Assembly (NCBI RefSeq): GCF_018274385.1
Contig: NZ_JAAFYZ010000003.1
Location: 1 to 64,000, forward strand
Origin: Catenulispora pinistramenti
Lineage (GTDB): Bacteria > Actinomycetota > Actinomycetes > Streptomycetales > Catenulisporaceae
Direction: 5' to 3'
Length of the DNA stretch: 64,000 bases
Made by a program: the position numbers and the translations under genes. The stretch's first letter is position 1. Each line of letters begins with the position of its first letter. Shown here one piece after another: positions 16,682 to 25,751 of the stretch. Under the pieces are notes generated by a model. That model saw only the letters and a program-made list of their open reading frames with translations, ran no database searches and was not told the origin of the DNA.

Positions 16682-17806
16682 TCAGGACACGGGGTTGCCG
16701 ACGGCCATCGTGGGCGGCCGGACTATGGCGTCCGCGGAATCGGCCGACGTGCCGATCGGGTAGGCGGATCCCTGGACGCCGACGTGAACCTGCTGCCCGA
16801 CCGGCGGTGGCGCCGTGCTGACATAGGCGATCAGCGGTGGGCCCGCGACCGCGCTGTCTTCGAGCGTGAGCTCGACGCGCCAGTCGGTGCCACGGAAACG
16901 GGAATCGAGGATCCGGGCCGGGGTGGTGTCCATGCCTTCCGCCGCGAGCCGGAGCTGGCCCGGGCGCAGCATGACGGTTTGCGATCCGTGCGGGGTCTCC
17001 GCCTCATCCGCGAGCTCATCCGGTAGCCCATCCGCCAGCGGAACCGCGCCGAGCGCCGTGTCGGCCCGTCCGTCGCGCAGCACGGCCGGAAGCAGGTTCG
17101 CCTCGCCGAGCGTCCGCGCGATCTGCGCGTCGGCGGGCCGGTGGTAGAGCGCGTGGCCGCTGTCGGCCTGGACGATCCGGCCGTCGCGCATCACCGCAAT
17201 GAGGTCGGCGAACGACAGGGCCTCGTCCACGTCGTGCGTCACCAGGATCGCGGTGGCACCGGCCGCGCGCAGGGTCGCGGCGACCTGGGCCCGCACCTCG
17301 GTCCGCAGCGCGGCGTCCAACGCCGCGAACGGCTCGTCCAGCAACAACAACTCCGGACGCGGGGCGAGCGCCCGGGCCAGCGCCACGCGCTGCTGCTGGC
17401 CCCCGGACAGCTGGTGCGGATGCCGGTCTCCGAGCCCTGACAGCCCGACGAGATCCAGCAGTTCGGCCACCCGCTCACGCCGGTCTGCCCGCGGCAGCCC
17501 GAACCCGATGTTGGCGGCGGCCGACAGATGCGGGAACAGCGCGCCGTCCTGCGGGACGTAGCCGATGTGCCGGCGCTCGGCCGCGACGTGCGTCCGGTCG
17601 TCGTTCAGGACCCGGCTGCCGACCGCGACGGTTCCGGTGCCCGACCGGTGGAATCCGGCGATCACCCGCAGCAGCGTGCTCTTGCCGCAGCCGGAAGGAC
17701 CGAGGATGCAGGCCAGCGTCCCGTCCTGGACCGTCAGGTCGAGTCCGTCCAGGACCGGGGCGCCGCCGTGGCCGGCCCGCAGCCCGGAGATCGTGAGTCC
17801 GCTCAT
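16682..17806 (-). CDS. fbpC: Ferric iron ABC transporter ATP-binding protein
   Basis: The 374-residue protein has Walker A GPSGCGKSTLL, Q-loop, signature LSGGQQQRVALARAL, Walker B LLLLDEPFAALD and switch His (VTHDVDEAL). A C-terminal TOBE-like regulatory region lies at about 250-374. It energises uptake through the permease encoded immediately upstream; the 1-nt junction TGACATG implies coupling. It is the last transport gene of the operon, and the recombinase-like gene follows with the same spacing. Confidence 0.9.
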   Translation of the reverse strand: MSGLTISGLRAGHGGAPVLDGLDLTVQDGTLACILGPSGCGKSTLLRVIAGFHRSGTGTVAVGSRVLNDDRTHVAAERRHIGYVPQDGALFPHLSAAANIGFGLPRADRRERVAELLDLVGLSGLGDRHPHQLSGGQQQRVALARALAPRPELLLLDEPFAALDAALRTEVRAQVAATLRAAGATAILVTHDVDEALSFADLIAVMRDGRIVQADSGHALYHRPADAQIARTLGEANLLPAVLRDGRADTALGAVPLADGLPDELADEAETPHGSQTVMLRPGQLRLAAEGMDTTPARILDSRFRGTDWRVELTLEDSAVAGPPLIAYVSTAPPPVGQQVHVGVQGSAYPIGTSADSADAIVRPPTMAVGNPVS

Positions 17807-17807
17807 G

Positions 17808-19397
17808 TCAGGCTTCTTCCTTCGACAGACGGGCAGGGCCGAGCGTGCGGCGGGTCAGCAGGACGACGGCCGGGACCGACAGCGCGGTCATCATCGCCGC
17901 GTACGGGGCGGCGGCGCCGTAGGCCAGGCCGGTGGTGTAGGACCAGAACCGGGTGGCCAGGGTGTCGGTCCCGGTCGGGTGCAACAGCAGCGTGGCGGTC
18001 AACTCGGTGCTGGCGGTCAGCGCCACCATCGCGAACGAGGCGGCCAGCCCGGGCGCGATCAGCGGCAGCGTGACCCGGCCGAGCACGACCAGGCGCCGGC
18101 GGCCCAGCGAGCGCGCGACGTCCTCGACGCCGTGCGGGACCTGGGCCAGCGAGGCGCGCACCGCGGTCAGCGCGAGCGGGAAGAACAACACCACGTAGCC
18201 CGCGACCAGCATCGGCGGCTGCTGATACCACGGTGTGGCATAGCGGATCGCGAAGAACACCACGGCCAGCGCGACCGCGATGCCCGGCAGGGCCCGGGTC
18301 AGGTAGGCCAGGCGCACGATTCCCACGGACAGGTGTCCCGGATGCCGCCAGGCCAGCAGCGCGACCGGCACCGCGGCCGCGGTCGCGATCGCCGCGCTGA
18401 CCAAGGCGTAGCCGGCGGTGGTCGCGGTCGCCGACCAGATCGAGGCCGAGGGCAGGGTGCTGGAGTTGCCCTTGGCCAGCCAGTATCCGAGCGCGTAGAC
18501 CGGGACGCCGAGCGTGGTCCCGACCAGCGCTGCCAGTCCCACGACCGCCGGAGCCGTCCAGCGGCCCAACCGCAGCGGATCGGCGGGCCGCGTGGCCGCG
18601 CCTTCCCGGACCACCCGGCCGCGGCGCCGTCCGGCTCCGGCCTCCGCGCCGATCACCAGGACCGCCAGCACGATCAGCACCAGGGCCAGCACGGATGCCG
18701 AGACGGTGTCGAAGCTGGTCTCGAACTGGGTGTAGATCGCGGTGGCGAAGGTGGTGTAGCGCACCATCGCGAATGCCCCGTATTCGCCGAGCAAATACAG
18801 CGAGACCAGAAGTGCCCCGCCGGCCAGTGCGGGCCGGGTCTGCGGCAGCGTCACCCGCCACAGGATGTGCCAGCGGCCGTGACCGAGGCTGCGGGCCACC
18901 TCCTCGGTCGCGGCGTCGCCGCGTCGCAGGGTCGCGGCGGCCGGCAGGAAGACCAGCGGGTACAACGAAGTCGTCATCACCAGCACCGCGCCCCAGAACC
19001 CCTGCACCGAGGGGAACAGCGAGACCCAGCAATAGCCGTGCACGAACTCCGGGACCGCCAGCGGCATCGCCAGCAGCACGGTGAACACCCGGCGCCCGGG
19101 TATGTCCGTGCGCTGCGTCAGGAAGGCCGCGCAGAACCCGATGACCAGCGTCGCGGCCGTCACGGTGACCGTGAGCTCCACTGTGTGCCACAAAAGCGTG
19201 GTGACGAGCGGACGGCCGAGCAGCTGCCGGACCGAGGCCCAGCCGGACTGCCCGGCCTGCATCGCCACGAACACCAGCGGGCAGCACACGACCACGGCGA
19301 CCGCGGCGGCCACCAGCGGCAGCGCGAACGGGGCGCCGGAAGCCCGGCGACGCAACGCCGCCGGGCCGATCGCCTTCAAGAACGGCTGGTCGCTCAC
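17808..19397 (-). CDS. fbpB: Ferric iron ABC transporter permease (fused two-domain type)
   Basis: The 529-residue protein has about 12 membrane segments in two halves, each with a binding-protein-dependent permease EAA-like loop (EEVARSLGHGRWHILWRVTLP and VEDVARSLGRRRLVVLGRVT). This matches FbpB/SfuB-type permeases in which two domains are fused. It overlaps the substrate-binding gene by 4 nt (GTGA) and moves Fe3+ across the cytoplasmic membrane with FbpC. Confidence 0.9.
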   Translation of the reverse strand: MSDQPFLKAIGPAALRRRASGAPFALPLVAAAVAVVVCCPLVFVAMQAGQSGWASVRQLLGRPLVTTLLWHTVELTVTVTAATLVIGFCAAFLTQRTDIPGRRVFTVLLAMPLAVPEFVHGYCWVSLFPSVQGFWGAVLVMTTSLYPLVFLPAAATLRRGDAATEEVARSLGHGRWHILWRVTLPQTRPALAGGALLVSLYLLGEYGAFAMVRYTTFATAIYTQFETSFDTVSASVLALVLIVLAVLVIGAEAGAGRRRGRVVREGAATRPADPLRLGRWTAPAVVGLAALVGTTLGVPVYALGYWLAKGNSSTLPSASIWSATATTAGYALVSAAIATAAAVPVALLAWRHPGHLSVGIVRLAYLTRALPGIAVALAVVFFAIRYATPWYQQPPMLVAGYVVLFFPLALTAVRASLAQVPHGVEDVARSLGRRRLVVLGRVTLPLIAPGLAASFAMVALTASTELTATLLLHPTGTDTLATRFWSYTTGLAYGAAAPYAAMMTALSVPAVVLLTRRTLGPARLSKEEA

Positions 19398-20497
19398 GAA
19401 AGCAGGCCGACGCTCTGCAACAGGCTCAGCGCCTGCTTGCCGTCGCCCAGATCGGTCGCGGGCACCACCGGCCCGGCCGCCGACAGCGGCTTGGCCAGCT
19501 TGGTGGCGGCCACCCCGGCCAGCAGCGGGTACTCATAGCTCTGCGAAGTGGCGATGATCTGCTGCGCGGGCTGGGCCACCAGGTAGTTCAGGAACGCCTG
19601 CGCCGCCGGCTGGTGCTTGCTGGAGCCCAGGATCCCGGCCCCCGAGACGTCCACCATCGACCCGGGGTCCCCGGCGGCGAAGTAGGACAGCTGGCTGTGC
19701 ACGGCACCCGCGCCGACCTCATCGCGCATCCGGTACCAGTAGTAGTGGTCGACGACACCCCCGGCGACCTCGCCCTTGTTGATCGCGGCGATCAGGTCCT
19801 CGTTCGAGTCGTACACCTTGCCGTTCGCCTTCAGCCCCCGCAGCCAGGTCTTGGTCGCGTCGGCGCCGACCGACTGGATCATGCGGGTGACGATCGGGGT
19901 GAAGTCGGTCTCGCTGGGCGCGATGCCGAGCTTGCCCTTCCAGGCCGCACCGGCCAGATCCTTCACCGATGTCGGCAGCTGCGAGGCCGGCACCGCCGCG
20001 GTGTCGTAGGCGAAGACCGCGCTGCGGGCCGAGACTCCGATCCAGTCCCCGGCCGCCGCGCTGTCCGCGGCCGGGACGGCGGCCAGCGTGTCCGCGTCCA
20101 CCTTGGCCAGCAAGCCCTTCTCCTCCAGCGTGGTCAGCGTCGGCGGGTTCTCGGAGACGAACACGTCCGCGGGGGAGGCCTTGCCCTCAGTGAGGATCTG
20201 GTTCGCCAGTTCCGCCTCGTCCCCGGACCGCACGTTCACCTTCACACCGGTCTTGGCTTCGAAGCCCTTCACCAGTGCCTGCATGGTCTGCTCGTGCTGG
20301 CCGCTGTAGATGGTGATCGACTGCCCGCTCAGAGCGGTCCCGGACGCGGCCGCCACCGGCACGGTCGACGGCTTGGAGGTGCCGCTGCCGCAGGCCGCCA
20401 GCACCACTGAAGTCACGGCCGCCCCGGCGGCCAATACCGCTGACTTCCGACCGGATCGCTGGGCAGACGTGGGCACCGAGACCTCCATGGGGAACAC
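19394..20497 (-). CDS. fbpA: Ferric iron-binding lipoprotein of ABC transporter
   Basis: The 367-residue protein has a lipobox (SVVLAACGSG, Cys about residue 36) marking a membrane-anchored solute-binding protein. FbpA family features are TIYSGQHEQTMQALVKGFEAK at the mature N-terminus, ADVFVSENPPTLTTLEEKGLL, and the Tyr pair region VVDHYYWYRMRD that ligates iron in FbpA relatives. Starts: GTG 20497 or ATG 20488. An IdeR/DmdR-type iron box lies 54 bp upstream, consistent with repression by iron-loaded DtxR-family protein. Confidence 0.9.
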   Translation of the reverse strand: MFPMEVSVPTSAQRSGRKSAVLAAGAAVTSVVLAACGSGTSKPSTVPVAAASGTALSGQSITIYSGQHEQTMQALVKGFEAKTGVKVNVRSGDEAELANQILTEGKASPADVFVSENPPTLTTLEEKGLLAKVDADTLAAVPAADSAAAGDWIGVSARSAVFAYDTAAVPASQLPTSVKDLAGAAWKGKLGIAPSETDFTPIVTRMIQSVGADATKTWLRGLKANGKVYDSNEDLIAAINKGEVAGGVVDHYYWYRMRDEVGAGAVHSQLSYFAAGDPGSMVDVSGAGILGSSKHQPAAQAFLNYLVAQPAQQIIATSQSYEYPLLAGVAATKLAKPLSAAGPVVPATDLGDGKQALSLLQSVGLLS

Positions 20498-20550
20498 AAG
20501 TAGCCACCCGACGGACGACGGGCGTGGGGGTGGAACTGAGGCACACCATA

Positions 20551-20566
20551 CTTAGGCTTGCCTAAG
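20551..20566. promoter_or_regulatory. Iron box (DtxR/IdeR/DmdR-type operator)
   Basis: CTTAGGCTTGCCTAAG is a 7+2+7 palindrome matching the core of the known actinobacterial iron box (TTAGG-CCTAA spacing). It sits directly upstream of the fbpABC operon. Confidence 0.8.
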
Positions 20567-20727
20567 CAAAGAAGAGGGGGGTCTCCAGGGCTTCGCGGAC
20601 GCCGGGGAGCGCTCGGCTGGCGCCAGTGGGGGGCTTGGCGACAGTGGGGACTTGACGACACCGCGTCGCGGTGGTCAGATCCGGGAGGTTGGTCGTCCGG
20701 ACTCGGCATGGTGTGGGGGATGGGGCT

Positions 20728-21561
20728 GTGGCTAAGCAGGACGCTCAGGACGAGAAGTCCGCACGGGCCCGGGTGGTGGCTGAACGCGAAGCTCAAAAGC
20801 GCAAGAGCATGCAGCGCCGCCGGGTGTCCGTCCTCGCCACGGTCGTGGTGGTGATCGGCGTCTCGGTCGGCGTCGGCATCGCGGTGAGTACGGCCTCTGC
20901 CAAACCGAAGGCCTACACCCCGCCGGCCGACGGCTCTGTGGTCGCCGACAAGTACGCGAACCCGGCGAACAAGGCGACGGCGCTGGCTTACGGTCCGGCG
21001 ACGGCCCCGCACACCCTGACCATCTTCGAGGACTTCCGGTGCCCCTACTGCAAGGCGCTGGAAACCGGGTCGGCGTCCGTCTACAAGGCTTATGTGGCCA
21101 AGGGCACGCTGCGGGTGCTGTTCCACCCGGTGACGCTGATCGACACCAACGACAACGGCAGCGGCTCGTTGCAGGCCGGCAACGCGGCCGTGTGCGCGGC
21201 CACGGCCGGCAAGTTCATCGAGTACCACGACGTGCTGTTCGCCAACCAACCGGACGAGACCACCGACGGCTACAGCGCCACCGCTACGCTGATCGCCTTG
21301 GCCAAACAAGTTCCGGGGCTGGACACACCGGCCTTCGAGTCCTGCGTGACGGCCGGTACCTACAAGGGACTGGTCCAGCAGAACTGGTCGGACTTCAACG
21401 CGTTGTCATTGAAGGGCACCCCGACGCTGATGCTCGACGGCAAGGCCCTGACACTGCCGGACAACCTGTGGAAGGCCTCGAAGGACGGCTCGTCGCTGGC
21501 CGGTTCAGATCCGGCGGTGCTCCGGCAGGTGCTCCAGGCCGCGGGGCTTCCGGCGCAGTAG
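20728..21561 (+). CDS. Membrane-anchored DsbA-family thiol oxidoreductase
   Basis: The 277-residue protein has a charged cytoplasmic N-terminus (KQDAQDEKSARARVV), one membrane helix (about 34-55), then a thioredoxin fold facing outward. The active site is CPYC (FEDFRCPYCKALETG) and the cis-Pro motif is GTPTLMLDGK. GTG 20728 is selected by its GGGGGATGGGG ribosome site. This organisation matches actinobacterial MdbA/DsbA-like disulfide oxidoreductases that fold secreted proteins. It is convergent with the VOC gene. Confidence 0.88.
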   Translation: MAKQDAQDEKSARARVVAEREAQKRKSMQRRRVSVLATVVVVIGVSVGVGIAVSTASAKPKAYTPPADGSVVADKYANPANKATALAYGPATAPHTLTIFEDFRCPYCKALETGSASVYKAYVAKGTLRVLFHPVTLIDTNDNGSGSLQAGNAAVCAATAGKFIEYHDVLFANQPDETTDGYSATATLIALAKQVPGLDTPAFESCVTAGTYKGLVQQNWSDFNALSLKGTPTLMLDGKALTLPDNLWKASKDGSSLAGSDPAVLRQVLQAAGLPAQ

Positions 21562-21573
21562 TAAGCCGAGCGC

Positions 21574-21972
21574 TCAGACGTCGGCCTCGATCGCGAAGGT
21601 GTTGCCGTCCGGATCCTGGATCCACGCGATCCGCCCGCCGCCGGCGCGCGCGCTGATCCCGCGCGCGTCGTGCTCGAACTGCTCGTAGCGGACGATCTCG
21701 ACGCCGGCCGCGGTGAGCTCGTCCACGACCGGCTCGATGTCGTCGACGTACCACACGGCCAGCGTCGCCGCGGTCTTCCCGGCGGTCACCGACTGGTACA
21801 CGTTCAGCGCCGGTCCGCCGCCGGAGCCGTAGATCCGACTGCCGCCGGCGATGTGGGCGCTCGGCCCGGACCACAGTACCGGCAGGCCCAACTTGCCTTC
21901 GTAGAACTCGACGGCCTTCTGGATGTCGGACACGGCGATCGAGCATCTGAGTTCGTAGTCACTCAAGGGCAT
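21574..21972 (-). CDS. VOC superfamily (glyoxalase/bleomycin-resistance-like) protein
   Basis: The 132-residue single VOC domain starts MPLSDYELRCSIAVSDI, with paired beta-alpha-beta-beta-beta modules and a C-terminal IQDPDGNTFAIEADV. Only the Glu metal ligand near the C-terminus is obvious, so catalysis is uncertain. It lies downstream of the LLM oxidoreductase gene with a 65-bp gap and may share its transcript. Confidence 0.8.
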   Translation of the reverse strand: MPLSDYELRCSIAVSDIQKAVEFYEGKLGLPVLWSGPSAHIAGGSRIYGSGGGPALNVYQSVTAGKTAATLAVWYVDDIEPVVDELTAAGVEIVRYEQFEHDARGISARAGGGRIAWIQDPDGNTFAIEADV

Positions 21973-22037
21973 GATCCAGGGTCGCACAGCCGGCGCGCCG
22001 AGGGGGCACCGCTGACTCCCCGTGTCGGGGGCGCCGC

Positions 22038-22928
22038 TCACTCCCCGCGCAGCGCCTCCAACACCGGCGCGAAGCTCTCCATCGCCGGCTCCAGCACGGT
22101 GAGGTACGTGAACCCGTACCGCTCCCGCTGCGCCCGCAGCTGCTCGGCCATCTGCTCGGTCGTGCCCAGGAGCAGGATCGGCAGGGCGAGCGTCTCGTCC
22201 TCGGTGAGGTGCGGGACGCTGCCGAGGTGCGGCCGGATCGCGGCGCGCCGGTCGTCGGTCGGGATCACGAAGTTGATCAGAAGATTGAGTTCGGCGGGCT
22301 CGGCCCGGTCGGCGGCGAGCTTGCGATACGTGGCGACGCGCTCGTCCAACTGCTCCGCGCTCAAGGCCCGCGGGGCCCCGCTCGGGTCGCCCGGAGCGGT
22401 GCCCGCCCCGGTGAAGGCGACGATGTCCGCGTGCCGCGCGGCCAGTTCCAGGACCTTGTTCCCATTGCCGCCGATCAGCAGCGGCGGACGGGGAGTCTGC
22501 GCCGGATGCGGTGCGAAGTCCTCGGCGACCGCGAGCCGGTCCAACTCCTCGATGGTGTGGCGCAGGTGCGCGACCCGCTCGCCGGGCGTGCCGAACGGCA
22601 GGTTCGCCTTGTCGTGCTCGGCCTTCACATAGCCGGTGCCCAGCCCCAGCTCCAGCCGGCCCCCGGTCAGCTGGTCCGTGGTGGCGACCTCGCGGGCCAG
22701 CAGCGTCGGGTTGAAGAACGCGGCGTTCAGCGTGAACGTCCCCAGTCGCGGCCGCTCGGTGGCCTCGGCGGCGGCGACGAGGGCCGGGAACGGCGCGGGC
22801 ATCCCGAGATGGTCGGCCACGGCGATCACGTCGTACCCGAGCGCTTCGGCCCGGCGGCACTTCGCCCGCCATTCGGCCGCGGACGCCGGGATCATCATGT
22901 TGACACCGAATCGGAACGGGCGGTCCAT
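22038..22928 (-). CDS. LLM-class (luciferase-like) F420/FMN-dependent oxidoreductase
   Basis: The 296-residue TIM-barrel protein carries family segments YDVIAVADHLG, LTGGRLELGLGTGYVKAEHD, PRPPLLIGGNGNKVLELAARHADIV and the C-terminal LTVLEPAMESFAPV. ATG 22928 is preceded by GAGGTGAGG; a GTG 9 nt upstream is the alternative. Actinobacterial relatives are mostly F420-dependent; substrate unknown. Confidence 0.85.
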   Translation of the reverse strand: MDRPFRFGVNMMIPASAAEWRAKCRRAEALGYDVIAVADHLGMPAPFPALVAAAEATERPRLGTFTLNAAFFNPTLLAREVATTDQLTGGRLELGLGTGYVKAEHDKANLPFGTPGERVAHLRHTIEELDRLAVAEDFAPHPAQTPRPPLLIGGNGNKVLELAARHADIVAFTGAGTAPGDPSGAPRALSAEQLDERVATYRKLAADRAEPAELNLLINFVIPTDDRRAAIRPHLGSVPHLTEDETLALPILLLGTTEQMAEQLRAQRERYGFTYLTVLEPAMESFAPVLEALRGE

Positions 22929-23028
22929 GAACCTCACCTCACGAGTGCGTTGTCGCCAGCGGTAAGTGGCACCTCGCGGTGGATCATAGTACTGATATTC
23001 ACGGTATGGGGCGTTCGACCTCAGCCGA

Positions 23029-23607
23029 TCATCGAGGCCTGAGTCCGTCCATCAACAGATCCAGCAGCCGCGCGGCCTGCTCGGTGTCCTCGCGCTTCCC
23101 GGCGACGGCGAGCAGGCCGAGGATCGCGCTGCTGACGTCTTCGGCGCGGACATCGGCCCGGATCTGCCCGGCTTCGGCCCCGGCGTCGAGGATGGTGCCG
23201 ATGGCCGTGAGCAGTTCCCGCCGGGTGTGGGCCAGCGAGATCTCGCCGGTGTCGACCATCGCCAGCAGCGTGTCGGTCATCCCGTGCTTGGTGGCCAGCC
23301 ATTGCGCGAACAGGTCCATCCACCGCCGCAGCGCCTCGGCCGGCGGATGCTCGGCCAGCAGTTCCCGCGCGCCGGTGGTCAACCGGCCGACCTGGTCCTG
23401 GTACACCGCGTCGACCAGCGCTTCGCGGGTCGGGAAGTGCCGGTACAGCGTGCCGACCCCGACGCCGGCCGCGCGGGCGATCTCGCGCATCGAGGGCTCG
23501 TCGTCGGAGCCGGCGAAGACGCGGGTGGCGGCGGCGAGCAGCGTCTGGCGGTTGCGCGCGGCATCGGCGCGGACCTGGCCGGCAGCCCGGGAGGAGTCAG
23601 CGATCAT
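23029..23607 (-). CDS. TetR family transcriptional repressor
   Basis: The 192-residue protein has an N-terminal TetR HTH (TRVFAGSDDEPSMREIARAA, then GVGTLYRHFPTREALVDAVY) and a helical ligand domain. It is divergent from the MDR oxidoreductase gene. Two 14-bp palindromes in the 137-bp divergent region are its probable operators, so it likely represses both itself and that gene. Confidence 0.9.
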   Translation of the reverse strand: MIADSSRAAGQVRADAARNRQTLLAAATRVFAGSDDEPSMREIARAAGVGVGTLYRHFPTREALVDAVYQDQVGRLTTGARELLAEHPPAEALRRWMDLFAQWLATKHGMTDTLLAMVDTGEISLAHTRRELLTAIGTILDAGAEAGQIRADVRAEDVSSAILGLLAVAGKREDTEQAARLLDLLMDGLRPR

Positions 23608-23614
23608 GTCTAAA

Positions 23615-23680
23615 CGGAACGTGTTCCGATTGAGCCCTGCATCGGGTTAGTATAGATCAGAGAAAGCGGAACATGTTCCG
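23615..23680. promoter_or_regulatory. Two TetR-type operators in the divergent region
   Basis: CGGAACGTGTTCCG (23615-23628, one mismatch pair) and CGGAACATGTTCCG (23667-23680, perfect) have the same orientation and lie 52 bp apart (about five helical turns). The first is 7 bp from the tetR start. The -10-like TATACT of tetR (minus strand, 23654-23649) lies between them. Confidence 0.8.
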
Positions 23681-23744
23681 TTTCGCTGGATCCCGTGCTG
23701 CTCAGCCGCACGAAGCTGCATAAAGCCGTTTGAAGGAGCCCCCC

Positions 23745-24749
23745 ATGACTGCCGCCCCCGACACCACCCGCACGGTGCGCTTCCACGAATTCGGCGAACC
23801 CGCCGACGTCCTGCGCCTGGAAACCGTCCCGGTTCCGGCTCCGGGCCCGGGCCGCGTCCGCGTCGCCGTCCACGCGACCGGCCTGGCGCCTGCGGACTGG
23901 GCCCTGTGCCGCGGCCTGTTCCCCGGAGGCCTGCCTCGGGGCATCGGATGCGACGTCTCCGGCACGGTCGAGGCCGTCGGCGCGGGTGTCACCGACGTCA
24001 AGCCCGGCGACCTGGTCTTCGGTACCGCCGACTGGGCCGGGCAGCCGATCGCCGGCGCGTCGGACCACGCGATCATGGATCACTGGTTCGCCGTGCCCGA
24101 AGGCCTGGACCTCATTCAGGCCGCGGCTCTGCCGATGGCGCTGAGCACCGCCTATTGGCACTTGACGCGCCTGGGGCTGACCGATGTCCCGGCCGACGGC
24201 ACCGATGGCCCGGCCCCCGACCGCACGGTCCTTATCAACGGGGCCGGAACCACCATCGGCTACGCGGCCGTCCAGATCGCCCTCACCCGAGGGCTACGCG
24301 TGGTGGCGACCGCCGGCGCCACCTACACCCGGCAGCTGACGGACCTCGGCGCGGTCGTGACCACCTACGGCCCCGGCCTGCCGGCGCGTGTCAAGGCGCT
24401 CACCGACGCCCCGATCGATGCCGCCTTCGACACTGCCCCGGCCAACAACGCGCTGCCCGAACTCGTCGAGATCGTCGGCGGTGCGGCGAACAGGGTCCTG
24501 ACTTGCTCGGATGTCGCCGCGGCGCCGGACCTCGGTGTCCGCGACTCGTTCCACGAAGACCCCGCGACCTTTACCGACGAAGAGCGCTACGGCGCGTTCC
24601 CCGAGTTCGCGCAGCTGGCCGCCGCCGGACGCTTCGCCGTGCCGATCGCCGGGACCTACCCGCTGGAGGACTGGCGCACCGCTCTGGACGTCAGTCTCAC
24701 CGGCCATGCCCGCGGAAAGCTCCTGCTGCTTCCGTCCGGGTCGCACTGA
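23745..24749 (+). CDS. MDR/quinone-oxidoreductase family NAD(P)-dependent dehydrogenase
   Basis: The 334-residue protein has a GroES-like N-terminal half (VRFHEFGEPADVLRLETVPV, GCDVSGTVEAVGAGV) and a Rossmann half (LINGAGTTIGYAAVQIALTRG). The zinc ligands of classical alcohol dehydrogenases are absent, as in quinone reductases. ATG 23745 follows an AAGGAG site at 23733. It is probably induced when the divergent TetR protein releases its operators, for example in response to an electrophile (inference). Confidence 0.87.
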   Translation: MTAAPDTTRTVRFHEFGEPADVLRLETVPVPAPGPGRVRVAVHATGLAPADWALCRGLFPGGLPRGIGCDVSGTVEAVGAGVTDVKPGDLVFGTADWAGQPIAGASDHAIMDHWFAVPEGLDLIQAAALPMALSTAYWHLTRLGLTDVPADGTDGPAPDRTVLINGAGTTIGYAAVQIALTRGLRVVATAGATYTRQLTDLGAVVTTYGPGLPARVKALTDAPIDAAFDTAPANNALPELVEIVGGAANRVLTCSDVAAAPDLGVRDSFHEDPATFTDEERYGAFPEFAQLAAAGRFAVPIAGTYPLEDWRTALDVSLTGHARGKLLLLPSGSH

Positions 24750-24772
24750 GCCGGACCGAACCAGGAGAGTAC

Positions 24773-25720
24773 TCAGGGCTCTGCGTCGGGTGCGGGCCCG
24801 GCTGCCGCCGGCCACACGCTGACGTGGTCCTCATCCAACGCCACCCGTACCCGATCGCGCAGCGCCAGCCGCTCGACGTACTCGCCGGGCAGCTGCAACC
24901 GCCCGGCCCGGTCCAGCATCACGTACTCCTCGGCGATCTGTCGCTCCGAGCCGTCGTCGTTTACCGCGACGTCCCGCACGGTCTCCGAGCTGGTCCGGCC
25001 GTCCCGGATCGCCACGGTCCGCCGTACCTGTCCGGCCACCGTCGCATCGTGCGTCACCACCAGCACGGTCACTCCCAGCTCCTGGTTCGCGGTCCGCAAC
25101 GCCTCGAACACCTGCTGCGCGCCAGCGCTGTCCAGCTCGCCGGTCGGCTCGTCCGCGAAGAGCACGTCCGGCGCGTTGGCCAGCGCCACCGCGATCGCCA
25201 CGCGCTGCTGCTCGCCCCCGGACAGCGCTCCGGGGCGGCGGCGCTGGACGTGGCCGACGCCGAGCAGCTCCAGCAGTTCGCCGGCCCGCCGCCCGGCCGC
25301 CGCGCCACGGGTACCGGCGTAGCTCATCGGCAGCATCACGTTGTCCAGCGCGTCCAGGTGGGAGAACAGATTCCGCCCGGTCTGCTGCCACACGAAGCCG
25401 ACGACCTCGCGCCGATACCGCAACCGGTCGCGCGCCTTCATCGTCAGCAGATCGCAGCCCGCGACCGAGGCCGCACCCGCGGTCGGCGTGTCCAGTCCGG
25501 CCAGAATGGTGAGCAGCGTGGACTTCCCGCTGCCGGACGCCCCGACCAGCGCGACCAGGTCGCCCTTGTCGACAAGCAAGTCAAGGCCCTGAAGCGCCTG
25601 CACCTGCACCCCCTCGGCCTGGTGGATCCGGACCAGGTTGTCGCAGACGATGTGTGCCTGCGCCCCGAACCGCTCGCGCGGCTGCGCTGCGTGCGCTTCG
25701 AGGTCGTCCAGGGTGGTCAT
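24773..25720 (-). CDS. MacB/LolD-like ABC ATPase with C-terminal AbrB-like tail
   Basis: The 315-residue protein has Walker A GASGSGKSTLLTILAG, signature LSGGEQQRVAIAVAL and Walker B VLFADEPTGELD, typical of ATPases that work with FtsX/MacB permeases. After about residue 250 there is an extra segment reading VMLDRAGRLQLPGEYVERL and a following beta-rich stretch. This resembles a SpoVT/AbrB swapped-hairpin DNA-binding fold. It is the last gene of a three-gene operon behind two FtsX-type permeases (31-bp gap). Confidence 0.88.
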   Translation of the reverse strand: MTTLDDLEAHAAQPRERFGAQAHIVCDNLVRIHQAEGVQVQALQGLDLLVDKGDLVALVGASGSGKSTLLTILAGLDTPTAGAASVAGCDLLTMKARDRLRYRREVVGFVWQQTGRNLFSHLDALDNVMLPMSYAGTRGAAAGRRAGELLELLGVGHVQRRRPGALSGGEQQRVAIAVALANAPDVLFADEPTGELDSAGAQQVFEALRTANQELGVTVLVVTHDATVAGQVRRTVAIRDGRTSSETVRDVAVNDDGSERQIAEEYVMLDRAGRLQLPGEYVERLALRDRVRVALDEDHVSVWPAAAGPAPDAEP

Positions 25721-25751
25721 GGATCTCCTTCCGTCGGGCTGTGGAGTCGCG

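Noticed and set aside
17565-19538. 657-codon plus-strand frame across the iron permease gene
   Set aside because: Composition (His, Arg, Gln-rich) is typical of antisense frames in high-GC DNA; the opposite strand encodes a clear permease.
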